A program made the translations under genes and the position numbers. Below the pieces are notes generated by a model. It was not told the DNA's origin. It was given only the letters and a program-made list of their open reading frames with translations, and did not search any database. From Utricularia gibba (taxonomy: Eukaryota > Streptophyta > Magnoliopsida > Lamiales > Lentibulariaceae), in assembly GCA_002189035.1 (NCBI GenBank), contig NEEC01000018.1:496001-560000 (forward strand): DNA of 64,000 nt, read 5' to 3'. Of the stretch, positions 11,868 to 22,146 are shown in pieces; the stretch's first letter is position 1, and the number at the start of each line of letters is the position of its first letter.

Positions 11868-12494
11868 CTACATGAATTTGTAGAGAACCCCTGCAACAAC
11901 TGTGCCCACAATACTGGAGAAAACAGAGAGCTTTGAAGCGGAACTTTGTGGCTGTGATGAATCATCGGAACCTTCACCGTCTCCACCAGAGGGCACCGGA
12001 GTTGGTGCAAGTTCCGATGCAGGAGCTCTGTGAGGGTGAATGACGTCCACAATGAGTCTCTCACCTGAAGTGCAGTGCCCTGGCTGACCGCTTATGAAGA
12101 AGAAGTATCCCGGACGATCAAGCTGGAAAATGGTGTTGCCGCCTTCAAACCTTGAGATGGGATTTGATGTTGTGCAGTTGAGATAATCAGCAGAGGTCAC
12201 TAGCAGCACGGAGTCGTTCTGGTACTTGAAAACTAGGAGAAAGGACATGAGAAATCAGCGTGTGAAAGTCACAGAGACACAAACGCAAGGTGCTTATGGG
12301 GAGAAAAACTGACCAATTGTGTCACCAACATGGAACCTGTTCCTAGATGCCCACTCATTGTACGTCTCCGGCTCTCTTCCGGTGGGTTCCCGCCACTCAC
12401 CAACATTGAACTGATACGCCGATGACACCATAGCGCCAACCGCTGCCACAAGAAAGGTGCAGAGGATTACATTCTTGAAGGACTTCAACGCCAT
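11868..12494 (-). CDS. Early nodulin-like (phytocyanin-family) cell-surface protein, 181 aa
   Basis: Two exons, 12494-12314 and 12232-11868, joined across a GT-AG intron inside the GDTIVFKY block. The protein has an N-terminal signal peptide (about residues 1-26, ending SSA), one plastocyanin-like domain with GEWREP, YNEWASRNRFHVGD and GHCTSGERLIVDV, an Ala/Pro/Ser-rich linker that could carry arabinogalactan, and a hydrophobic C-terminus ending YKFM typical of a GPI-anchor signal. The PGYFFFISGQPGHC region lacks the cysteine used as copper ligand in true phytocyanins, so it should not bind type I copper, as is normal for ENODL proteins. Likely plasma-membrane or apoplastic, role in cell-surface signalling inferred from family only. 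Confidence 0.9.
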
Positions 12495-12583
12495 TGGAGC
12501 AGAAGTAGTAGCTTGCTGAATGAAATTTCAATGGCAAAAGGCTAGCTTTTCATGTAGAACAGTGAGTTGCATCCGGTGCATTC

Positions 12584-12590
12584 ATTTATA
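12584..12590 (-). promoter_or_regulatory. TATA box of the early nodulin-like gene
   Basis: TATAAAT on the minus strand, about 90 bases upstream of the ATG at 12494, a normal plant spacing. Confidence 0.55.
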
Positions 12591-13049
12591 GGGGGGAGAA
12601 ACAGAAGAAGAGAAGTGGGGGGAGAGGAGAGTGGGAAGTGGGCATCACCTTCCAACTTACGTGACAGGTTCTCTCAAAAGGAGCGGTTAGAAACAGTCAA
12701 TACCATCTTCCTGTTGCGTTGCGGTTTCTTCTTTTACTCGGTGCTTTGCTTTGACCGAAGTAACAAAGGTTAGTAATTTCCTTGATAACTCAAGCTACGA
12801 GTTATGTACGGAACACAAGGATTTTCACTTCCCTATGTTACTTGAGATGCGTATTCCTAGTGCTGCTGTGTTGTGTGTTTACGTCGCTGGTTGAATCACA
12901 TCTAGTAAAGTGTTATGTTCCGTAATGCATTCTGAGGTCTCTGTAGTATTATACATGCACAATGTACTAAAAGTACGCATCTATCACACGCAGAAGCAAC
13001 TACAGCAAAGCACGCCAAACCAAACCAGAACAAGGACATTGCAATTCCT

Positions 13050-15083
13050 TCAGTCCAGTCGGATTTCGATGTGGTGGGAATCCGACGGTGCATAATCTTC
13101 ACAGTCTGAAACGATCTCGTCGATGCTACGAGGAAGGCTGTTGGTGAACACAAGAGTTGGTTTCACTTTCGGCACGGCCAGTTGGGGCGCTTCATCCTTG
13201 AGAATTTGGAACACTCTCCTCATCGAGGGCCTCTCCAGGCTGTCAGGATTTGCACAACTCAACCCCACGATCAGTAGCTTCTTCAGCCCTGCTTCATCAA
13301 ACTCTTTCTTCATGCGAGCATCTGCTGCCTCCAAAATTCTACCCTCGGAATGCAGATTCCATACCCAGTCCACCAAATTCACCATTTTTTGGCTCTCTCC
13401 TTCCCTCTCAATGGGCCTTCTCCCACAAGCAAGTTCGAGGATGACAACCCCGTAGCTGAAAACATCGGTTTTCTCAGTTGCTTTGCCGTACTGCAGATAC
13501 TCCGGTGCAAGGTATCCCATTGTGCCAGCTGTGAGTGTGGAAACAGGGCTCTTATCATGATCCATAAGCCTTGCCAGTCCAAAGTCACCTAATCTAGCAT
13601 TGTAAGCTGCATCAAGCATGATGTTGCTAGTCTTTACATCTCGGTGAATGACTTGCTGTTCACATTCTTGATGCAGATATGTCAAAGCTGAAGCGAGCCC
13701 GACTGCAATGTTGAATCTCTGAGGCCATTTCAGAGGCTCACCATTTCCAGTATCTTGATACAGCACTTTGTCCAAACTCCCATTAGGCATGAACTCATAT
13801 ACAAGCAAGAGATCTCCTTTTTCCACACACCAACCTTGGAGTTGGACCAAATTTTTGTGCCTCAAGCAAGCAATGATCGACAATTCAGATAAGAATTCAC
13901 TCCTTCCTTCGTGTGTGTGCTTGGATTTTTTGACAGCTGAGAAAGTTCCAGAATCAGGGAAATAAGCTTTGTAAACGGTACCAAAGGCCCCATGCCCAAG
14001 AATCCTACTCTGATGGAATCCTCTGGTTGCAAACTTGAGTTCTCTGTAGCTAAACTGCCTTGGCCCAGGCATCACTCCTGCTTTCAAATTATTCTCCGTT
14101 TTCATGCACCTCCACCTCTTCAGAGAAACCAAGCCGAAAACCACAAGTGCTGCACAGAAGAAAGCAGGAAAACCAACACCAAGACCCAAAGCTATCTTCC
14201 GATGGATATGGTTACTAGATTCATAGAGTGGAATTGGAGGCCTCAGAGGCACTGAATTATCAGATACGTTATGAGGATGAATTCGAGGCCTCGTATGCCG
14301 AAGTCCTGTGGTGTGAAAGCTCCAACTCTCAATATAATGGCGCTCGGTGCTTCCCTCAGTGGAAGCTGAAAATCCGAGAAACATGGACTCCTCTCTCAAG
14401 TAATCAGACAGATCGATATCCACACTCAAGACAGCCTCCTCAGGCTTCAAGCTGGAGTAACTCAAGAACACTTCCAACTTCTTCTGTTCAGCAGAGTAAT
14501 CGATCCAAGAAGTTATCATATTCCCACTCTTCAGATCAACAGCTATAGATATGGGATTTGCAGTTTTAATCGAAACAAGGCTATTGATATCGAGCCCCAC
14601 ATGATTTTCGTCAGGATCTTCGAAATCTATATCCAATTTTGTGTCGAATTCAACAGCAAAGAACCTGCTATTCGTCAATCGTGAAGAGTTGGCGAGGCCC
14701 AAACACCCGCCTGCGCTACCCAGAGTAAGATTATCCGGCGACAAGAAAAACGTCAACCCATCACCGAAAGACGTGGGGTTTATATTTCCAATGGAAAACG
14801 TAAATCTGGTAGAAAACGAAGCGGTGGAATTCGTTTCTTGATCGAAAAAAGAAATGGGGTGGTTGTAAATGACGGAGCCGGAGCTCGAGGAGGGAACTCC
14901 GAGCTCCTGCGTAAGTCCGATGAGTCCATTCCGGAGGTGTGAGTCGCCGAGAAGAGTGAAGTTCCGGAGACTGAAGTAGGGGAACTCAAGATCCACATCG
15001 TATGAAGACCCCTCAATCAAAGGGCTGCAGAAACAAACCCAGGCGAGCAAGAAAACAAGCAGCTTTCTGAAAATGTGGATCAT
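13050..15083 (-). CDS. L-type lectin-domain receptor kinase, S.7-like, 677 aa, intronless
   Basis: Membrane receptor serine/threonine kinase. The frame is open upstream to 15206, but I start at the ATG at 15083 because it begins a good signal peptide, MIHIFRKLLVFLLAWVCF. Order: signal peptide, legume-lectin domain (about 30-255; contains FTLLGDSHLRNG, AVEFDTKLDIDFEDPDENHVGLDIN, GFSASTEG), juxtamembrane region, transmembrane helix (about 297-321), kinase domain from about 350. Kinase residues are intact: GHGAFGTVY loop, Lys385 in AVKK, HRDVKTSN with Asp482, DFGLA with Asp500, APE. It is an RD kinase and should be active. The lectin part matches the small S-type subgroup exemplified by Arabidopsis LecRK-S.7 better than the large clades. 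Ligand unknown. Confidence 0.92.
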   Translation of the reverse strand: MIHIFRKLLVFLLAWVCFCSPLIEGSSYDVDLEFPYFSLRNFTLLGDSHLRNGLIGLTQELGVPSSSSGSVIYNHPISFFDQETNSTASFSTRFTFSIGNINPTSFGDGLTFFLSPDNLTLGSAGGCLGLANSSRLTNSRFFAVEFDTKLDIDFEDPDENHVGLDINSLVSIKTANPISIAVDLKSGNMITSWIDYSAEQKKLEVFLSYSSLKPEEAVLSVDIDLSDYLREESMFLGFSASTEGSTERHYIESWSFHTTGLRHTRPRIHPHNVSDNSVPLRPPIPLYESSNHIHRKIALGLGVGFPAFFCAALVVFGLVSLKRWRCMKTENNLKAGVMPGPRQFSYRELKFATRGFHQSRILGHGAFGTVYKAYFPDSGTFSAVKKSKHTHEGRSEFLSELSIIACLRHKNLVQLQGWCVEKGDLLLVYEFMPNGSLDKVLYQDTGNGEPLKWPQRFNIAVGLASALTYLHQECEQQVIHRDVKTSNIMLDAAYNARLGDFGLARLMDHDKSPVSTLTAGTMGYLAPEYLQYGKATEKTDVFSYGVVILELACGRRPIEREGESQKMVNLVDWVWNLHSEGRILEAADARMKKEFDEAGLKKLLIVGLSCANPDSLERPSMRRVFQILKDEAPQLAVPKVKPTLVFTNSLPRSIDEIVSDCEDYAPSDSHHIEIRLD

Positions 15084-15480
15084 CGCAGAAACGAATGGAA
15101 AGAAACAAGAAGAAGGAAAGGCGATTCCGGGGAGAGTAGAAAAATGGGTCTCCGTGAGAGATGATGAAGTGGTGGGAAAAATGGGGTTTTGAACAACGGT
15201 TACCAAAAGGGGGGTAGGGGGCTGGAGGAAAATGGAATCAATATTGAATTAAAAAAAGAAAGAAGGAAAGAAAAGGAGGCCCACAGCACAGCACAGATCC
15301 GGACATTGCAACGGTAAGATCGGCACCAAGAGGAGGCCGTACGCAACGCAATCTTGGGGGGGTTGCTCTGATGCTCCGCAGTCTACTACACTACACCACA
15401 CCCATTTCGATTTGTCTTTTAAAATAGCAAGAAGCAAACTATTGGAAGCAATAGCGTTGATGGCGGTTGTCGGAAGCGCT

Positions 15481-15504
15481 GGGATGGGGATGGGGATGGG
15501 GATA
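15481..15504 (+). repeat. Hexanucleotide microsatellite (GGGGAT)n
   Basis: Four units of GGGGAT in the region upstream of the lectin receptor kinase. Confidence 0.85.
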
Positions 15505-15739
15505 GTCGGACAGTCAGCCGTGGTGCTCTGCTGTCGGGCGGGCAGGGGAGAGGTTTCAAAATAGCCGTTGGCTGTCTGTCCGGCATTTCATTACAGGGTC
15601 TTTGGAATCGGTGGACCGCCAGCTGGCAGACTGCTGATCGCGTGTCTGAACCCTGCCTGCTGCGCAATATTTGAACAGTACCCCAAATGCTCTTGAGTGT
15701 GTACTCTATATTCATTTGTAAATGTTGTCCAATATGATT

Positions 15740-16245
15740 TTATGAATATATTTTACAAGCAAAGCTTTTATTTGCCCCTGCCCCTGCCCCTGCCCTGCCT
15801 ATGGCCTCTCTTTCATTCCCCCAACACGAATGAATAATCAAAGGGACGGGAAGGGGCGATAATAATGAGGGAATTTGGGCCGAGGGGCCGCACCCGCACC
15901 CAGTCATCCTTCCATCTATTACTATTAGTCGGAGGGGCTAGCTACACATGCCACCAACCAACACTGTTCGTCCGAATTGGTGGCATGAAATTTTTTAGAA
16001 AATTAGTTTGCAAAATACCGGATTTTGAATTCAATTTATAAATATACATTTGCCACGCACAGGTTTTATTTGCCCCTGCCCAGGGCCTCTCTTTCTTTCT
16101 TGCCTGCGAATTGGGAAATTGCGTTCATTCTTCCGGCACGAGTAATCAAAGGGCTGAGGGGCCAGACATTCATCCTTCAATCTAATTGTCATTACTTTGT
16201 CTGCGTTCAGGCTGGGCCTGGGGGGGTTGCTACACACACCGGGAA
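15740..16245 (+). repeat. Diverged direct duplication of about 210 bp upstream of the lectin receptor kinase
   Basis: Copy 1 lies at about 15740-15957 and copy 2 at about 16036-16245. Both run in the same order through 'ttttatttgcccctgccc', 'ggcctctctttc', 'taatcaaaggg', 'gaggggcc', 'catccttc.atct', and a closing 'gctacacac' block. Copy 1 additionally has a (CCCCTG)n expansion. The copies differ by many indels, so the event is not recent. No coding content. Confidence 0.65.
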
Positions 16246-18596
16246 ACACAGTTTATTATTTTTATACTCCCACTGTATTTAAGGTGAATTTATAAAGTAT
16301 ACACTCAATGCTTGAGTGAGACAGTAAAATTGTTTTTTATTCAATTTATATTAAAGAAAAACCATATAAATTCATGTTATTTCCATGAACGCTGATGTGG
16401 ATTTTCATTTTGCTATCTATTTACTTTTTATATAAATTTGATAAATGATATGGAAAATATGAATTTGTATTAAATATATGATAATTAAAAATAAAACACA
16501 GTTATACAACTTTAAAAAATATAATTAATTTTAATATTAATTTCCGTTTTTTTAAATTGAGAAAAATTATATTGTAACTAGTCACCCATACATGTAACAC
16601 TGAATAGTAAACATATTAAAAAAAATTAAAATCTAGGAATAATGTGAATGTTAATATATATGCATTATTTTTAAGTTGATTCTATGTATAATCAATATAA
16701 ATGTGACTAAATATAATTCACAATTCAATAGATTTTAATCAATATATTTATTATAAATAAATTTAAACATACAATCAATATTCAATACAATGTAATTAAA
16801 TATGATTAATATAACCTCTATATGTAATCATTTGGAATGTTTGCATCATTTTATGAAAAAAATTTAACATTCTTTGAAATGTATTTTTCTTATGTGGTTT
16901 TTTATTCAATTGTCTTGATGGATTGAAGTTCAGGTGTTACAGCCATTCTTATATAGAGCCATGTGATGGTGGAATTGGCTTGAAGTTTTGTTCATGAGAC
17001 ATATCTATTGATAATCTATGTGGTTATGAATGACTTTGATTTTTTTTTTCTTTCATATGTGTAAATCATGTGTTTGCATGTCTACATTTTACTCTATTTA
17101 CCTTCATTGGAAAATATGTAATAGGATAACGTCAATGGTGAACATATGGACCATGTTGTGGGTTAATAGAAATGTCCGAAGGGACAAATGACGTGTAGTG
17201 AGTGTAGGGGTAGGCTCAACTGCGGTGGTGTTAGGCGAGGAGTGTGATAGTGGGTGGCGACGGGACTGGTGGTGGGAGCTTGCTAATAGTAGGTGTTGTC
17301 AATGATAATAATTTACTAATATAATTTAGGAAAAATTAATGTTTAATTATGGGGATTCATTTTGACATTTTAAAAAACAATAGGAAATGTATCTTGTCAA
17401 TAATGAGGACTAATTATATCAAGCATTTGAATAGTAGGGATCAACTATACCAAAATTAGAAGTTGTTGGGATTATATTTGTTCGATATTTTAAAATTTGA
17501 TACTTGTTCAATCTTGGGGAAAATTACCAAACATGTCATATTTGCTTTTTTCATTTACGATTTTAGACATTATTATTTTGAAATATCAAAATTAGCTCAA
17601 ACTATTTCATTTGTTGCAAAATACAACCTTTATGTTTACAAAATGTTCATTTATTTCAGTTTGTAATGATAATATATAGTTAACTCACACGCCCCTCTTT
17701 CAATTACCGCAAAAATCAAGCTTGAACTCTAACCATCTGGGGAGACATTGAAATTTGTCTTCGATTGTGTTCAGGGTCGTATGATGAGGTAGATCTGATT
17801 CCCCCAATCGCTATTTTTTATTTTATATAGATAGTTTTGCATCTGGGTGTATATGATTTGGGATGCTATAATGATAGGAAAGGGATTTCTTGAATGGTAC
17901 CATATTATTTTGTCCAATTTTGAATGATGAGGGTTTAGCCGAGGATGATGCTATATACTTGGTTATTTCTACTCCACTAGTAAATTTACAGTCTGAGATT
18001 TGTGTATGTAGTTTAGGTAGGAGATTGTGTGAGTTGCATAGTTGGCCAATTGTGATAAATGTCTAGTTTTGGTAAGTTCTTAAGCGTTGAAGCTACATAT
18101 TTTAGACAACAAAATATTGATCATATAGAATAAGAATATCTTACACTAGTTAAAAACAAATTCAAGCTAATCTCTACATAATCTAATTCATAATAGTTCA
18201 TATATTCAAAAGGTTTTTGGATGATTCATTCACGGGTCCTATAATGCACCAATCTCCCTTGCAAACTTCTGAACCTAAAGTTGCTTGAACTAGTTTTTCT
18301 TCATCTGCACATGTACACTATATTACATTGACTACTTTCAAAAGTGGCAACAACATATGGACTCTTAACTTACAAAGTAAGATGATCTTTTTAGCTCATA
18401 GGTTTCTGGTGCACATTGCAAAAACAACATGATATAGTATAACAAAAAATAATCACACTCACTACCCCCAACTTGCTTGGGCATAGTAAGTAATGTAATG
18501 ATATCTTGCAATAAACCCCTAAAGGTTCTTTAGGCTTCAATAGGTTTAATAGTGCATGCACAAAGCTATAGGCCACAATACCTGATGGTAATTCTG

Positions 18597-18660
18597 CAAG
18601 TGTACAGAAACCGTTGAAGTAATAAAATAAGATCGTATCCACAGGGAATTGTTATTGGAA
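18597..18660 (-). repeat. Dispersed plant repeat motif (LTR-like end)
   Basis: The segment 'tgcaagtgtacagaaaccg ... taataaaataagatcgtatccacagg' is a pattern I recognise as recurring near retrotransposon ends in many plant genomes. A weak inverted relative, 'ctttgtgattgacccc', is at 39197-39212. No element boundaries could be set. Confidence 0.3.
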
Positions 18661-19792
18661 TTTTCCTTTCAAAACAAAGATTTAAAAAGACTAAAAACAA
18701 AAGAAAGATTGAGTTTTGAATGATATAGGACCAATTCAGTTGTTATCCAAGAGTCTTTGACCGAGTTTTCATCCGGATAGACCAAATCTTTGACTCCATC
18801 AAGGTCAACTCGAAAATCCTCCAAATTGTGCCAAAATTGTCCTAAAAAATCACAAAACACACTTTCTCTCCAAAAAGATAAAAGTAGTATAAAAGATATA
18901 AAATTCTTCTAAAAACATAAGGAAAGTGGGATAAAAAGAATGTAAAACCCATCTAAGTGGATCCTAAAAAGCACAAATATAAGTGACACAAAATCACTTA
19001 TCAATACCTAAGGTTAGAACATATGTAGCAAATACCAATATGAATGACTTACTCTCTAATACTGTTATGCTTATCACTTTGATTGTCACGACCCAAAGAA
19101 TCCAAGGCAATCATGCATCATTTTACTCTCGTTTCCATGTTGCACAAGATGAGTAACCACCAATGATACTTATAGTGCACATGTAGAAAATAAATTACAA
19201 CATGTGCTATTATTAGCAGCTATTTTAACTGCTGTATCTTTCTATCATGGGGATCATTATATATTTCTTGGAAAACATTGGCATCTTATTGTTGTGCATC
19301 ATTGAATTTGGTGTTGGATTTTCTTTGATAGTCATTCTAGTGACTAAGTCATCAATGAACAAAAAGTTATTAATTCATGATGATGAGATAACATTAATTA
19401 CCCTCCTGCAAAACACAACAAGAAAATCATTAACGTCACTGATAATTGTTGTTGTAATATCATTACTTTTAAACAACTATGTTCATTTGTCATACTGTAA
19501 CAAAATTGGAAACATGTTTGTTTTCATCTTTGGATATTTATGTAAGGTGTAGGTTTCATCAGGGTTCGATTCCTCTTGATACCTTGTCAATAGAAGAATA
19601 GACTAAGAAATTGATGTGACTTATCACATTATTATAGGTAAATACCAAAAGTGAAAACATGAAGTCTATTAATTACTTGTTTCATTATTATTTCCATTAG
19701 AAATTGTGAATGTGTTGTTCACATTTGAGATTTGGATGCTTAGCTGCCCACTAGAGATATTTTTTGGAAACTCTATGATATTAAACTTCATA

Positions 19793-19864
19793 GCTAGTCA
19801 TTAGCTCATTAATCGATGTATAAATTTTGTCATATTATGAATGTCTTGTCTTTAATGGTGCAAT
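19793..19864 (+). repeat. Direct repeat, copy 1
   Basis: Shares 'attttgtcat.ta.tga.tgtcttgtct' and flanking bases with 21050-21121, roughly four in five positions matching. Flanks do not match, so it is a short repeat, not demonstrated LTRs. Confidence 0.5.
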
Positions 19865-21049
19865 CTGTTTTATTTGTTGTGCTGATTAGCTTAGCTTCCA
19901 TAGTGTTCCCTCCTATAGCATGAAATTTTTTCATGGGACGCACTCAATCAATATGGACTTTAAGGTTGCAATATGCATAGGAAGAGGTAGGATGCCAGAA
20001 GCATATGGATGACTGATAGTTGCTATTCTTGCAAAAGGGGCAGACTGCATGATTGTTCATCTTGTTTGCGTTGGTAAGCTATAGAATAAGTTTCTTGTGT
20101 AGGTTTTATTGAGTCAGTGTCCCTTCCTTAACTTCGAGAGGGTAAGTAATTTTGAGTCATATTTAACATTCTTTTAAAGATTTCATATTATCTCACTATT
20201 TAGCCTCCTCTTCTAATTCACTTAGGTGTTCCAACAATTTTTTTTGAAAGATATAGAGTATATCACTATAACTCAAAGTGTAGTGACAATTGGTACTTAA
20301 GTGTGTCGTGGAGAGCTAAGGATGTTGGACTTGACTAGTCTATTGTCCATAGTTTTTTCCAGAGTCCGTAACTCAGTAACATCCTTGGTTAATATATAAA
20401 AAAATTGTAAGTTAGTTATACGTGGTGCAAATTTTAAGTTGTAAAAGAGTTTCAATTATCTCTGAATGCGATTTTTTCGAACTTCTGTATTTTCCTCATA
20501 GAGTTTATCTAGTTTTAACAAGATTTCTCTAGGGTTCTTTATATTCATGATTATGGTAAATAATTATTCAGACAAGAGTTGATCCAAACTATACTTGGCC
20601 TCTTTGATTTGAGAATCATTGACCTTATTTGAGTGTGATGGCTCTATGGTAGGTGGAGATGTACAAGTAGAATCCACTAACATACAGATGTCGTTCATAT
20701 GCAAGTACCCCTCCATCCGGACGATCTAAGAAGCATTACTTTGTTCATTAAATATTGGAGGGGATTGTTATAGGGTGGTCATAGTTTCCAGCACATTGAA
20801 GATTTGAGAAGTGAAGTGAGGAAGAGTATAATGAGGGCGGAGTAAAACTATGAAGGTAGTATTCACGTCGGGTTCACCATGATAGACAATACTTTGTATG
20901 AGTTTGAAGTTGTAGTGAGAAAGAGGGAAGAAGTGTATCGAAAGCATATATGTAATTTTAGGAGAATAAAAATATGTTGCAATCAAAGTTTGAAGATGTA
21001 TTAATTTACAGTTTCACAAGTCGTATAGGCCATTTATATAGATAATAAA

Positions 21050-21121
21050 ACTAGTCGTTAACTCATTGTTTATTACATAGATTTTGTCATGTAATGAGTG
21101 TCTTGTCTTCAATGATGCAAT
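21050..21121 (+). repeat. Direct repeat, copy 2
   Basis: Partner of the copy at 19793-19864, same orientation, 1.26 kb away. Confidence 0.5.
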
Positions 21122-22146
21122 TGTGGAATATGCTTGGGAAACAACATACTTTAACGCACTTGGATTTGGGCTGACCTCATTTTCATAAATAGGTTGGATG
21201 CTTTTGAAGTTGATAGGGTCCAATAAGATTAAACTCAATTCAGTCGCATAATACTTCTACTTCAACAAAGTCTTTTTTGGGATCATCGTACATGATCTTT
21301 CAATTCTATTGATATTCAAGTTCAATAATAGTTTCAATTCCATCCTTACACTTCAATAGAACTATTGTCGCATTGTCACATGGTACACAACTATCATTTT
21401 TTTTAAAAAAAATTCAATTTGAAAAATGCCTTAATTTTATAATATATCCTAATTTTTTAATTCAAAATACTTTTTTATTTTTTAAAATAACCAAATTACT
21501 TGTTATTCTTTTCATTTTCTTCAAAAAAAATTTTTGAGTAAGAAATGAATTTCAAATAGGGGCCGATTTTCGCAAAAAATGTGAGTAGAAACATGACAAA
21601 ATGAAATGATTTCTATAAAAAGAATTTATTCTTTAATTGAAGTCATGTTTTTATTTTGAAATTATGTAGTATATTATATAGTGAATGAGTTTTAAAATTA
21701 TATAAATAAAATCAATTTGATATTGTAAAACCATTTATTTTATAAAATAACATTGTATTATAAAGTATATTATAAGTTTTAATGCTATAATATAAATATA
21801 TTTTTAGAATGAATAAAGTAATTAATATAATTTTCTAATTAATTTTAATTAATGGAAATAATTTTTGAGGTTAATCAATAAATCTAAATTTTTGATTTTA
21901 TTACAAAATACCTAAAGATTAGAATTTTCAAAAATAAAATTATCCTGTATAAATGAGTTTATTTAAAACTACATTTTACCTGTATTTTGTTTAATACTAA
22001 TTTTAATCTTATTAATAAAAAACTAATTTTTCTACATCAATTTTATTTTATTTAAGTCAACGAAATGCTAATTTTCCGCGCCACGCCCATGTTGTGCTTA
22101 CATTATGTGGCGGCGGATTAGTTGAAGCGATTTCGCCTGAATTCAC

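Larger units (their letters stand above)
16246..22146. other. Long AT-rich spacer with scattered repeat debris
   Basis: No gene found over 5.9 kb. A GC-richer patch at 17150-17290 has no open frame of interest. Repeats noted separately at 18597 and 19793/21050. Open frames here (for example 19247-19552, hydrophobic and low complexity) look random. The last 70 bases before 22147 hold the leader of the PPR gene. Confidence 0.5.

Noticed and set aside
13123-14841. Several plus-strand frames across the lectin receptor kinase
   Set aside because: Antisense shadows of the clearly conserved minus-strand gene.
15083-15206. N-terminal extension of the lectin receptor kinase to the first in-frame ATG
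   Set aside because: The extra 41 residues precede a good signal peptide and are not expected in the family; the internal ATG at 15083 is preferred.
19247-19552. Open frame of 101 codons on plus
   Set aside because: Hydrophobic low-complexity translation in AT-rich DNA, no motif, no splice or promoter context; consistent with chance.
19563-19573. GGTTCGATTCC, a perfect B-box as in tRNA genes
   Set aside because: The flanking bases do not form a T-stem beyond two or three pairs and no A-box or cloverleaf lies upstream.
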